Part shown: one piece after another, positions 1 to 6,137 of the stretch | How positions within the stretch are numbered: the first letter of the stretch is position 1 | Layout of the letters: each line of letters starts with the position of its first letter | Assembly (NCBI GenBank): GCA_903821255.1 | Contig: CAIJKT010000667.1 | Coordinates: forward strand, 1-6,966 | Direction: 5' to 3' | DNA: 6,966 nucleotides | DNA from: an uncultured Lentisphaeria bacterium | Lineage (GTDB): Bacteria; Verrucomicrobiota; Lentisphaeria; Victivallales; Victivallaceae | Program-made: the position numbers and the translations under genes | The notes under the pieces: generated by a model | What the model saw: only the letters and a program-made list of their open reading frames with translations | Told to the model about the DNA's origin: nothing | The model's database searches: none

Positions 1-25
1 CTGATTGTTTCCCATAATAATTTGT

Positions 26-60
26 AAGCCATTCATGAACTACATGAATGGCTTTTTTTT
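26..60 (+). terminator. Intrinsic terminator of an upstream plus-strand gene
   Basis: A perfect 12-bp inverted repeat (AAGCCATTCATG at 26-37, CATGAATGGCTT at 43-54) encloses a 5-base loop, AACTA, and runs into eight T residues at 53-60. This is the standard layout of a rho-independent terminator read on the plus strand. It implies a plus-strand gene ending at or left of the window edge. One frame stops with TAA at 25-27 and another at 15-17, but too little is visible to identify the gene. Read on the minus strand, the hairpin is followed by ACAAATTATT rather than a U-run, so it is at best a poor terminator for the mrdA operon arriving from the right. Confidence 0.85.
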
Positions 61-127
61 ACTCCCGGAACACGCACGTCCTGAATAAATGAAATTTTTC
101 CTGCCTGGTTTCTGGCTGCAGAATCAA

Positions 128-2071
128 TTACTCCACTTCGCCATCGTCGGTATTGCCCTGAGTGTTGCCGGGCGGAGAGGTTTCTTCAAAATCGGGAATG
201 GTTTCGTCTGATGTATCTTCTGAAGTGTCAATCTGGGGTTCAAGCTGTTTGCCGCTAAGCCACTCGGTAAAAAAACGGGCGGCCAGCGGAGCGCAGGAGC
301 GACCGCCGGATTCGCCGTTTTCGACCAGTACGGCGATGGCATAGGTTTTATCCTCATGAGTGCCGAAACCGATAAACCAAGTGTTTTTATGGCGGTTGTA
401 AGTGGGGCCAACTTCCGCAGTTCCGGTTTTACCATAGAGGTCAATTATTTCATTCCTGGCATTCTTTCCGCTGCCGTGAGGCGAATTGACAGAAAGATGC
501 ATCCCTTGTTTGATGATGTTGAGATCTTCCGGAGTAGTTTTCAGATGTCCTTTGACTTCCGGTTGCGTCAATTGCAGCAGATTGCCGAACGGGTCGCGGA
601 TTTCCTTGAGTATATACGGGCGGTAAACGGTTCCGCCATTGGCGATGGCGGCGCAATATACGGCAGCCTGTAGCGGGGTGATCAGGATGATGCCCTGACC
701 GATGGAAAGCAGTGCGGTGTCGTATTTATTCCATTTATAACCGGTGGCTTTCTCCTTGAATTCTGATGTCGGCAACTGTCCTTTTTTATCCGGCAGGCAG
801 AAGCCGGTACTGCTGCCGAGTCCGGCGGATTGAAGGACTTCATAAATTGCATCAAGTCCGGCGATGCAGCCGTTTTCAATGAAGTCCTCATTGCAGGACT
901 TCTCAATGGCCCCTGTCAGGGTCAGCGGCCCGTGACCGCCGGACTGCCAGCGGGCGCATTTGATTTTTGAATTGCCGAAGCGAGTTTCACCATCGCACAC
1001 GACCTGTTTATTCGGAGAGACGCCGCTGCCCAGGATTGCCATTGCAATCAGCGGTTTCAAAATCGAGCCCGGAGTATAAACTCCGCTGGTGGCGCGGTTC
1101 AGCATCGGCTTGGCCGGGTCTTTATTGATGTTGCTGTAGTATTCCTGGGAAATCTTCGGCGAGAAGTTCCTGAGATCAAAAGTGGGAGCCGATGCCATGG
1201 CGATGACGGCGCCGGTACCGGCATCCAGCAGCACCAATGCGCCTTTATAGCCGCGCATAACGGAATCGGCGGTTTTCTGCGCTTTCCAGTTAATGGTCAG
1301 GACGATATTGTTGCCATCCATCGGTTTGATGCCTTCATCCATAGTTTTATAAACATAGCCGCGATGATCCACTTGTACCAGGCTGTAACCGGGGATGCCG
1401 CGCATGCCTCTGACGCCGGGGTTGCCGACGACGTCGAAAATGTCGAAAGTTTTTTCCACGCCGCGTTTGCCGACCATGTCCGGGATGTAGTATGAGTATT
1501 CGTCTCTGTCTTCGGCGCTTACCGGGTCTTCGGGCCGGGTGAAGCCGATGATATGGGCGGCAATGCTGCCTTCCGGATAAATCCTGGTTGTCCGGGGAAC
1601 GATTCCCAGTCCTTTGACGCCGGGGGATATTTCATGCAAAATGGACATCTCTTCACGATTCAGGTCTTTAAATACCGGGAACGGCAGACCGGGACGTACA
1701 TTCAGATGGCGGACAAGTTCTTCTTGAGTAATCGCCGGACGCTTGATCTCTTTCGCCAGCCAGGCGGCGGTGTCCAGGATGTGCTTAAGCGTTCTGTTGC
1801 GATTGGGCTGGCGCATTTCCTCAAGGTAGAAAAAGGCGTCATAGGCAGGAGCGTTATCGGCAAGAATCCGCAAATCGGAGGTCAGGATTCTGCCGCGAAG
1901 CGATGGTTCGCGAATTCGGCGAATAGACTGCTTGGATATTTTCTCCCGGTGCTGCGGTCCCTGCTGTATCTGCTCAATCCAGAGTTTCAGTATGAGAATG
2001 CCGTATCCGGCAAACAGGATAAACCCGATAATCACGATCCTGGAAGTGTAATTAGTCAAGTTGATCTTCAT
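128..2071 (-). CDS. mrdA: Penicillin-binding protein 2, elongasome transpeptidase
   Basis: Class B penicillin-binding protein, 647 aa (E. coli PBP2 is 633). It forms DD-transpeptide cross-links in peptidoglycan during cylinder elongation, working with RodA and MreC/MreD at the inner membrane. Visible parts: a short cytoplasmic start; one membrane anchor at about residues 12-31; the PBP dimerisation region from about 55, with LRGRI at 58-62 and ADNAPAYD at 71-78; then the transpeptidase domain from about 275 to 605. The three active-site motifs are intact: S336-I-L-K339 in TPGSILKP, S392-C-N394, and K548-T-G550 in GKTGTAEV. The last 35 or so residues form a tail rich in D, E, T, S, P and G. 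I chose the ATG at 2071 because AGGAAA lies 4 bases upstream; the frame stays open to 2155, but that 28-residue extension overlaps mreD and lacks hydrophobic character. It is the last gene of the minus-strand operon, 1 base after mreD. No rodA follows it. Confidence 0.95.
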   Translation of the reverse strand: MKINLTNYTSRIVIIGFILFAGYGILILKLWIEQIQQGPQHREKISKQSIRRIREPSLRGRILTSDLRILADNAPAYDAFFYLEEMRQPNRNRTLKHILDTAAWLAKEIKRPAITQEELVRHLNVRPGLPFPVFKDLNREEMSILHEISPGVKGLGIVPRTTRIYPEGSIAAHIIGFTRPEDPVSAEDRDEYSYYIPDMVGKRGVEKTFDIFDVVGNPGVRGMRGIPGYSLVQVDHRGYVYKTMDEGIKPMDGNNIVLTINWKAQKTADSVMRGYKGALVLLDAGTGAVIAMASAPTFDLRNFSPKISQEYYSNINKDPAKPMLNRATSGVYTPGSILKPLIAMAILGSGVSPNKQVVCDGETRFGNSKIKCARWQSGGHGPLTLTGAIEKSCNEDFIENGCIAGLDAIYEVLQSAGLGSSTGFCLPDKKGQLPTSEFKEKATGYKWNKYDTALLSIGQGIILITPLQAAVYCAAIANGGTVYRPYILKEIRDPFGNLLQLTQPEVKGHLKTTPEDLNIIKQGMHLSVNSPHGSGKNARNEIIDLYGKTGTAEVGPTYNRHKNTWFIGFGTHEDKTYAIAVLVENGESGGRSCAPLAARFFTEWLSGKQLEPQIDTSEDTSDETIPDFEETSPPGNTQGNTDDGEVE

Positions 2072-2072
2072 G

Positions 2073-2588
2073 CTATTTCCTGATGGTGAGCTGGTTTTTG
2101 GCGTCAACGTAAACCGGCAGCCCCAAAGATTTGCCGAAGAGATCGCATACAACAATTATAATAGGCAGGAACAGAGCGATGAAGCTCATGACAAAGAACA
2201 TTGACTGCAGCCATTCATTGAAAATGTAAATACCCCAGCCGTTGTCGTAGATTTTAATCAGCATTTGAGGAAGAACCGTAATCAACGCCGTGAGAATTCC
2301 CGGAATGAAATTGATCGATGCCGGCCGTACCTGCTGATACAGCAGCCAGAATGCCGCCAGGCCGCAAACGGCCAGGAACAGCAGCGGAGTATGATTCGAT
2401 ATTCCGTAAAGCACATCGAGCACCAGTCCGGAAACAACCGCGCAGAACATGCCGCGCTGCCAGCCGAAGCAGACTGTTACATAAAAAATCATGATGGCTG
2501 TTATGGGCAGGAAGACTCCCAGATTGCCAATCAGAATCTGGCCAATGATGGAAAAAAACATGAGAAGGAATATGTAAAACATTATCAT
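2073..2588 (-). CDS. mreD: Rod shape-determining membrane protein MreD
   Basis: Integral membrane protein of 171 aa, similar to the roughly 160-aa MreD family. It is part of the elongasome, next to MreC and PBP2, and is needed for rod shape; its exact biochemical role is not settled. Nearly the whole chain is hydrophobic, with about five or six membrane segments at roughly residues 3-20, 24-40, 47-62, 67-84, 95-113 and 126-149. The segment around 46-63 (SGLVLDVLYG at 53-62) matches the conserved Gly-rich, Asp-containing stretch of MreD. The C-terminus is short and basic. Two ATGs compete (2588 and 2582); neither has a strong ribosome site, and I kept the longer. It begins 21 bases after mreC and its TAG stop is 1 base before the mrdA ATG. 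Sequence alone is weakly diagnostic for this family; the position between mreC and mrdA makes the call firm. Confidence 0.9.
   Translation of the reverse strand: MIMFYIFLLMFFSIIGQILIGNLGVFLPITAIMIFYVTVCFGWQRGMFCAVVSGLVLDVLYGISNHTPLLFLAVCGLAAFWLLYQQVRPASINFIPGILTALITVLPQMLIKIYDNGWGIYIFNEWLQSMFFVMSFIALFLPIIIVVCDLFGKSLGLPVYVDAKNQLTIRK
2076..2081 (-). promoter_or_regulatory. Ribosome binding site deciding the mrdA start
   Basis: AGGAAA on the minus strand, inside the last codons of mreD and 4 bases before the ATG at 2071. It supports the internal start over the upstream in-frame ATG at 2155, and suggests that ribosomes finishing mreD re-initiate on mrdA (junction TAG-C-ATG). Confidence 0.75.
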
Positions 2589-2609
2589 GGGCTGTATCTC
2601 ATATTTAGA

Positions 2610-3473
2610 TCAATCTTTTCTTACCGCGATAATGACATATCTGATATTATCCATATCCACTGCCGGTTTGACTTTGGCCGACATATACAGTTTGCTGCTG
2701 AAAACTGATGGAGTCCGCTCGATATCAACAAGCTGTCCGATATAAAGTCCCGGCGGTATCTCTTCCCTGGCCCCGGCGGTAACCACGGCTTCCCCGGGCG
2801 TGTATATTTTATTGCATGACATATATGTAAGATTGGCCAGTCCTTCACTCATGGTGCTTTCGCCTCCGTTGACAAATCCGAACGAGCCTGACCGCGGAAG
2901 AATCGCCGCGATGTGAGTTTCCGGACTGACCGTAGTTGAAATTTCGGCGGAATGACGTGAAATGCTTCTGACAACTCCGATTACGACGGCTTCGTCTTTG
3001 CGTTCACGTTCGCCACGGGCGAGCACGACAGCGCCTTTAGTGATGCCGTCATTGCCGCCCTTGTTGACGGTGAAAACTTCCTGCCATGCCTGCGGGTTGC
3101 GCATGATTACTTCCGCAAAAATGAAATTATAGCCTCTTCCAGGCTCCAGTTTCAGCAGACGGCGCAGTTCTTCATTATCCATGGCGAGTTCCGCCGTGGC
3201 GGCGATTTTCGCCGCCAGCTTACGATTCTCCTCAAGTTGCTGCTCCAGTTTGTGCGCCAGCGTATGCTTGTCATGGATCAGCAAAGTCTTGTCCGACAGA
3301 TAGTATTTGAAGTCCGATGGAATCGACAGGTAGGGGTAAAAGAAATCGCTTACTGATCTGGAAAAAGCAATTCTCAACGTCTGGAAAGCAGACGTTCCCA
3401 GAAGAATCAGCAACGCTGATGCGACCAGGAAATAAATCACCTTAACGAATCTTTTACTTTTTGACCACGGCAT
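2610..3473 (-). CDS. mreC: Cell shape-determining protein MreC
   Basis: Bitopic periplasmic scaffold of the elongasome, 287 aa, which binds and activates PBP2 in known systems. Visible parts in order: basic N-terminus (KSKRFVK, 5-11), one membrane helix at about 12-30, a predicted coiled coil at about 70-110 rich in Leu, Glu and Lys (EENRKLAAKI), then the two beta-barrel-like lobes of the MreC domain. The AEVIMRNPQAW motif at 120-130, followed by TVNKGGNDGITKGAVV at 135-150, is the family hallmark, and a second Gly-rich stretch (PPGLYIGQLVDIER, 240-253) fits the C-terminal lobe. No good ribosome site precedes the ATG; the preceding gene's TAA stop is separated from it by a single A (TAA-A-ATG), so translation is probably coupled. 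Oddity: the gene before it is a flavoenzyme, not mreB. Confidence 0.94.
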   Translation of the reverse strand: MPWSKSKRFVKVIYFLVASALLILLGTSAFQTLRIAFSRSVSDFFYPYLSIPSDFKYYLSDKTLLIHDKHTLAHKLEQQLEENRKLAAKIAATAELAMDNEELRRLLKLEPGRGYNFIFAEVIMRNPQAWQEVFTVNKGGNDGITKGAVVLARGERERKDEAVVIGVVRSISRHSAEISTTVSPETHIAAILPRSGSFGFVNGGESTMSEGLANLTYMSCNKIYTPGEAVVTAGAREEIPPGLYIGQLVDIERTPSVFSSKLYMSAKVKPAVDMDNIRYVIIAVRKD

Positions 3474-3474
3474 T

Positions 3475-4506
3475 TTAAATGTTATTCAGTTTGTTCTTTA
3501 CGTTATTCAATTCATCGGAAGCTTCTGACAACAGTCTTTCTATGAGCGCCTTTACAGGGAGGATATCCTTGGCCAGCCCGACAGACTGTCCCGCCATCAG
3601 CGACCCGTATTCAACATCGCCGTCAACAACAGCTTTGCGCAAAGCTCCGACCCAGTATTTTTCAACTTCAGACTGAGCCTGTTCACGGTGAATTATGCCT
3701 TCCTGCATTTCTTTGAGCAGGCGCAACTGGAGAGCTCCAAAGTTGGCCAGCCCCTTATTGCGCAGTGAACGCACGGCGACAACCGGCAGTTTTGAATCAT
3801 ACTGCGGGGTGGAAACGGCGTCTCTGGCCTCGGCCCGCATAAACGCATCTTTGAATTTCGGATGGGCAATGCATTCATCGGTCATCACAAAACGGGTTCC
3901 AAGCTGTACGCCGCTGGCACCCATCATGAACATGTGCGCGATCATTTTTCCGGTGGCAATGCCGCCGGCGATAAAAACCGGAATCTTTTCACTGACCTGA
4001 AACAGTACCTGCTGCAGAAGCACCATCGCGGAAACGTGTCCGATATGTCCGCCGGCTTCGCTGCCTTCAAGAATAATGGCATCCGCGCCGAAACGGATCA
4101 TGCGTTCCGCGATTGACAGGGTTGATGCGAAACACATAACTTTGGCGCCGCTTTCTTTGGCGATCACAATTTCCTTTTCTTTGGGAAAGCTTCCCGCGAA
4201 AACGATATACGGCATTTTCATTTCCTTGAGCATGGCAAGATGGTCGCGATAGGCCGGAGCGATTGTAATCAGGTTTACGGCAAAAGGTTTGTCAGTAAGT
4301 GTCTTGGTCTGTTGAATTTGCTGCCGCAGAATTTCAACCGGCGCAATGCCGCCGGCCAGTGAAGCAAAACAGCCAGTATTACATACTGCGGCAACCAGTC
4401 CGGGTTCCGACACCCAGGTCATTGCTCCGCAAATAACAGGATACTTACAGTTCAGGAAGTCACTTCCGCGTTTCATCATGCTTTCGAGATTTTTACTACA
4501 AGTCAT
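3475..4506 (-). CDS. FMN-dependent FabK / nitronate monooxygenase family oxidoreductase
   Basis: TIM-barrel flavoenzyme of 343 aa in the 2-nitropropane dioxygenase-like family, which includes FabK (NAD(P)H enoyl-ACP reductase, last step of fatty-acid elongation) and nitronate monooxygenases. Visible: YPVICGAMTWVSEP at 22-35, where FabK has its QGGMAWV-type start; TDKPFAVNL at 71-79; EGSEAGGHIG at 147-156 with the conserved His154; FIAGGIATGK at 178-187 and MGASGVQLGTRF at 195-206, the FMN-phosphate loops; AHPKFK at 214-219; and GALRKAVVDGDV, then GSLMAGQ, at 287-307. That last block and GGHIG resemble, from memory, pneumococcal FabK more than classical nitronate monooxygenases, so enoyl-ACP reductase is my preferred role, but the family is often mis-annotated. 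I chose the second ATG (4506) because AAGGA lies 6 bases before it; the first, at 4509, would have only 3. It heads the mreC-mreD-mrdA operon with a 1-base junction. Confidence 0.88.
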   Translation of the reverse strand: MTCSKNLESMMKRGSDFLNCKYPVICGAMTWVSEPGLVAAVCNTGCFASLAGGIAPVEILRQQIQQTKTLTDKPFAVNLITIAPAYRDHLAMLKEMKMPYIVFAGSFPKEKEIVIAKESGAKVMCFASTLSIAERMIRFGADAIILEGSEAGGHIGHVSAMVLLQQVLFQVSEKIPVFIAGGIATGKMIAHMFMMGASGVQLGTRFVMTDECIAHPKFKDAFMRAEARDAVSTPQYDSKLPVVAVRSLRNKGLANFGALQLRLLKEMQEGIIHREQAQSEVEKYWVGALRKAVVDGDVEYGSLMAGQSVGLAKDILPVKALIERLLSEASDELNNVKNKLNNI

Positions 4507-4590
4507 CATTAATCCTTATTTTCTGTTTAATCAAAACGATGATGATAAACCTTTAATAAATCTTGCCGGGAACGGCATCTGTGGTTTATC
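4503..4590 (-). promoter_or_regulatory. Structured leader with competing inverted repeats before the flavoenzyme operon
   Basis: Two pairings are visible in the minus-strand transcript. First, GATAAACC (4590-4583) is the exact complement of GGTTTATC (4551-4544), and inside this outer stem is a second hairpin, TGCCG-TTCC-CGGCA (4577-4564). Second, TCATCAT (4545-4539) is the exact complement of ATGATGA (4509-4503), the two tandem start codons, which would close a loop holding the ribosome site. The two stems share bases 4544-4545, so their full forms exclude each other. This could be a leader that switches between open and closed start sites, or the nested hairpin could simply be a weak terminator for the gene ending at 4656 (the tail after it is only mildly U-rich). 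Matches are seen; function is inferred. No known riboswitch class is recognised. Confidence 0.4.
4513..4517 (-). promoter_or_regulatory. Ribosome binding site of the flavoenzyme gene
   Basis: AAGGA on the minus strand, 6 bases before the ATG at 4506 and 3 before the ATG at 4509. The spacing favours the second of the two consecutive ATGs. Confidence 0.7.
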
Positions 4591-4628
4591 TCCAACCGGA
4601 TACAATACGCCTATAAACGGCTTTTTGC

Positions 4629-4659
4629 AATATACTTTGCCGTAAAGACAGTCTGTCAA
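4629..4659 (-). promoter_or_regulatory. Candidate promoter for the flavoenzyme-mreCD-mrdA operon
   Basis: On the minus strand a perfect -35 hexamer TTGACA (4659-4654) is followed, after 19 bases, by TATATT (4634-4629), five of six matches to the -10 consensus. The spacing is two bases longer than ideal. The -35 overlaps the TGA stop of the upstream gene. Transcription would begin near 4622, giving a leader of about 115 bases that contains the inverted repeats. A second, weaker pair (TTGCAA at 4630-4625 with TATTGT 17 bases on) lies just downstream. Confidence 0.45.
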
Positions 4660-5999
4660 TCCTCAAGAAATTTCTTTTCTACGGAATCTAAATATTTATT
4701 CAGGGACGGCCACATCGTATAGTCTTTTCTGCCTGCCTCATTGATTTCACGGCTGTAGAGGAGGGCAGGCGACAGCTTTGTGTTCTCCAGTTTGAACAAA
4801 TAATCTTCAATAGCTTCCTGCTTGTCCAGTTCTTTATTCAGGTTGTCAAGGGCGGCGATAAGCTGTTCCCTGGATTTGCTTTCGGACTTGGTGCCGATGT
4901 CGCTTAATGCTTGATTAAAGTCAAAGGCGGTCTCCGCCAGCGCCAGCGGACAGGCATTCCTGACTGATTCTATAATATTGATTTTTTCAAGCAGCACGGC
5001 ATTCTTATTTTCAATCAACGACAGCTTTTCCGGTAATTCAGTGATATCAATTATCTCCTCTTTAGATTCTTTTTTTCCGTTTTTCATCATACATGTTACT
5101 TTTCTGATTGCCGCTATTTTCTCTCTTATCTGCTTAGCGCTAAAAGGGGTAAGTGCTGAAAGTGATTTTTCCCTGGCTACTGACTCAAACCAGAACTGGA
5201 TTTTCTTTTCATCTGAATCATTGGGTGAAGAGTTCTTAAAATATTTTTCCAGAACCACCCGTTCCACGGTTGTGGAGAATATTTCCTGCGGAGAATACTT
5301 CTTTTGTACGGATAAAAAGATAATATCATTCAGAATATACTCAGATCCGGATGAAATGCTCTCGATCTTTTTCACCAGAAAACTGCAAACCTCTTCATAA
5401 AATTCATAAGCAGTACCATCACTTTCCTGGTAGAGCGGCTGCGATATCACTTTCCTGAGTTCAGGTATTTTACCTTCAAGTGCACATGCTTTTAATCCGG
5501 GCATGTAATATGTATCAAAAATTATTGCAGTTGTGTATCTCTGGTGGAACATTCCAAGCATCCCGGCCAGCATCCATTGCGGCAGCGCATTGAAATTCTC
5601 TTCCGGCTTAATCCCCAGACGGCAAAGTATTATCGTTGAAAGCAGATATTTGTTAATCCGGGAATCATTCTTCCATTTTTCATAATCACTGCTTAAGGAT
5701 ATCGTGACCAGTTCATTTGTCTGCAGCAGCGTTGTTTTTTCTTTTGCGTCGGGCGTAATTAAAATTTTACAATTGATTACTCCGCGGCCCCGGTTACTTT
5801 TTATCAGTCGGCTGACAACCGCGTCCATCTGTTTAAAATGGTCCATGAAGATGAAATACTGACTGTCAAATTTTTTAAATTCAACGGACAGGCCGGGAGA
5901 AACGGTAAAGCTGCTTTCCGCCATGAGTGCGCCGCTGCGGAGCAGAATGCAAAATGCGGACAGTACCAGCATCAGGTTGACTGATTTCTTTCTTGTCAT
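4656..5999 (-). CDS. Exported protein of unknown function, possibly a degenerate MA-type peptidase
   Basis: I do not recognise this 447-aa protein. It starts with a clear export signal: TRKK, a hydrophobic core at about 7-20, and a likely signal peptidase I site after A27 (ALMA before ESS); no lipobox is present, so it should be periplasmic or secreted. The mature part begins with a probable beta segment (SQYFIFMDHF, 46-55), followed by YLLSTIILCRLGI (118-130), ALPQWMLAGML (138-148) and a helical stretch with YEFYEEVCSFLV (198-209). The order recalls gluzincin MA-family peptidases, in which an HExxH helix is followed by an LPxWLxEG-like motif; here the HExxH residues are absent, so it would lack the zinc site. 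Residues 320-405 are Glu/Lys/Leu-rich and probably coiled coil. The ATG at 5999 is chosen because AAAAGGA lies 5 bases before it and the signal peptide starts there; the frame is open to 6125. It is more AT-rich than its neighbours. Confidence 0.8.
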   Translation of the reverse strand: MTRKKSVNLMLVLSAFCILLRSGALMAESSFTVSPGLSVEFKKFDSQYFIFMDHFKQMDAVVSRLIKSNRGRGVINCKILITPDAKEKTTLLQTNELVTISLSSDYEKWKNDSRINKYLLSTIILCRLGIKPEENFNALPQWMLAGMLGMFHQRYTTAIIFDTYYMPGLKACALEGKIPELRKVISQPLYQESDGTAYEFYEEVCSFLVKKIESISSGSEYILNDIIFLSVQKKYSPQEIFSTTVERVVLEKYFKNSSPNDSDEKKIQFWFESVAREKSLSALTPFSAKQIREKIAAIRKVTCMMKNGKKESKEEIIDITELPEKLSLIENKNAVLLEKINIIESVRNACPLALAETAFDFNQALSDIGTKSESKSREQLIAALDNLNKELDKQEAIEDYLFKLENTKLSPALLYSREINEAGRKDYTMWPSLNKYLDSVEKKFLED

Positions 6000-6004
6000 G
6001 ACAG

Positions 6005-6011
6005 TCCTTTT
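6005..6011 (-). promoter_or_regulatory. Ribosome binding site deciding the start of the exported-protein gene
   Basis: AAAAGGA on the minus strand, 5 bases before the ATG at 5999. Together with the signal peptide beginning at that ATG, it argues against the 42-residue longer reading from 6125. Confidence 0.75.
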
Positions 6012-6096
6012 AATTTTTTCACAAAACACGTTTCTTAGTTTCGCTCCGGCAGTTGTTTTTTGCCAATCCGGAAGTAATATATTCAGGATATCTTGA

Positions 6097-6125
6097 AATA
6101 TAATTTGGATTGGAACAAAACACAA
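6097..6125 (-). promoter_or_regulatory. Candidate promoter of the exported-protein gene
   Basis: On the minus strand TTGTGT (6125-6120, three of six matches to the -35 consensus) and TATATT (6102-6097, five of six matches to the -10) are 17 bases apart. Transcription would start near 6090, leaving a leader of about 90 bases. Its -10 overlaps that of the facing thiD promoter. No operator or known regulator site is recognised. Confidence 0.4.
6099..6104 (+). promoter_or_regulatory. Candidate -10 element for thiD
   Basis: A perfect TATAAT on the plus strand, placing transcription start near 6111 and leaving a leader of about 27 bases before the thiD ATG. The -35 region at the correct distance (around 6076-6081, AATATA) is a poor match, so an activator or an alternative sigma may be involved, or the hexamer may be chance in AT-rich DNA. 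The leader is too short for a TPP riboswitch. Confidence 0.4.
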
Positions 6126-6137
6126 GAAATATGATTG

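Noticed and set aside
1..25. 3' end of a tRNA or a small RNA before the terminator
   Set aside because: A CCA occurs at 12-14, but no T-arm is visible in the few bases present and the acceptor strand cannot be tested.
101..127. Terminator for the mrdA operon on the minus strand
   Set aside because: CTGC and GCAG can form only a 4-bp stem here and it is followed by GAAAAATTTC rather than a U-run.
1553..2083. Plus-strand open frame of 176 codons opposite mrdA
   Set aside because: It lies wholly antisense to the N-terminal half of a clear PBP2, has no recognisable domain and no ribosome site; it is a by-product of mrdA codon use.
4608..4626. Plus-strand mini-terminator GCC-TATAAAC-GGC followed by TTTTT
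   Set aside because: The stem is only 3 bp and no plus-strand gene ends nearby.
4978..5400. Plus-strand open frame of 140 codons opposite the exported-protein gene
   Set aside because: Its hydrophobic, Ser/Phe-rich translation is what the reverse complement of Lys/Glu-rich codons gives. The minus-strand reading has a ribosome site and signal peptide, so it is preferred.
6000..6137. TPP riboswitch upstream of thiD
   Set aside because: thiD genes often carry one, but I see neither the CTGAGA core nor the ACCTGATCTGG-like segment, and the leader after the candidate -10 is only about 27 bases.
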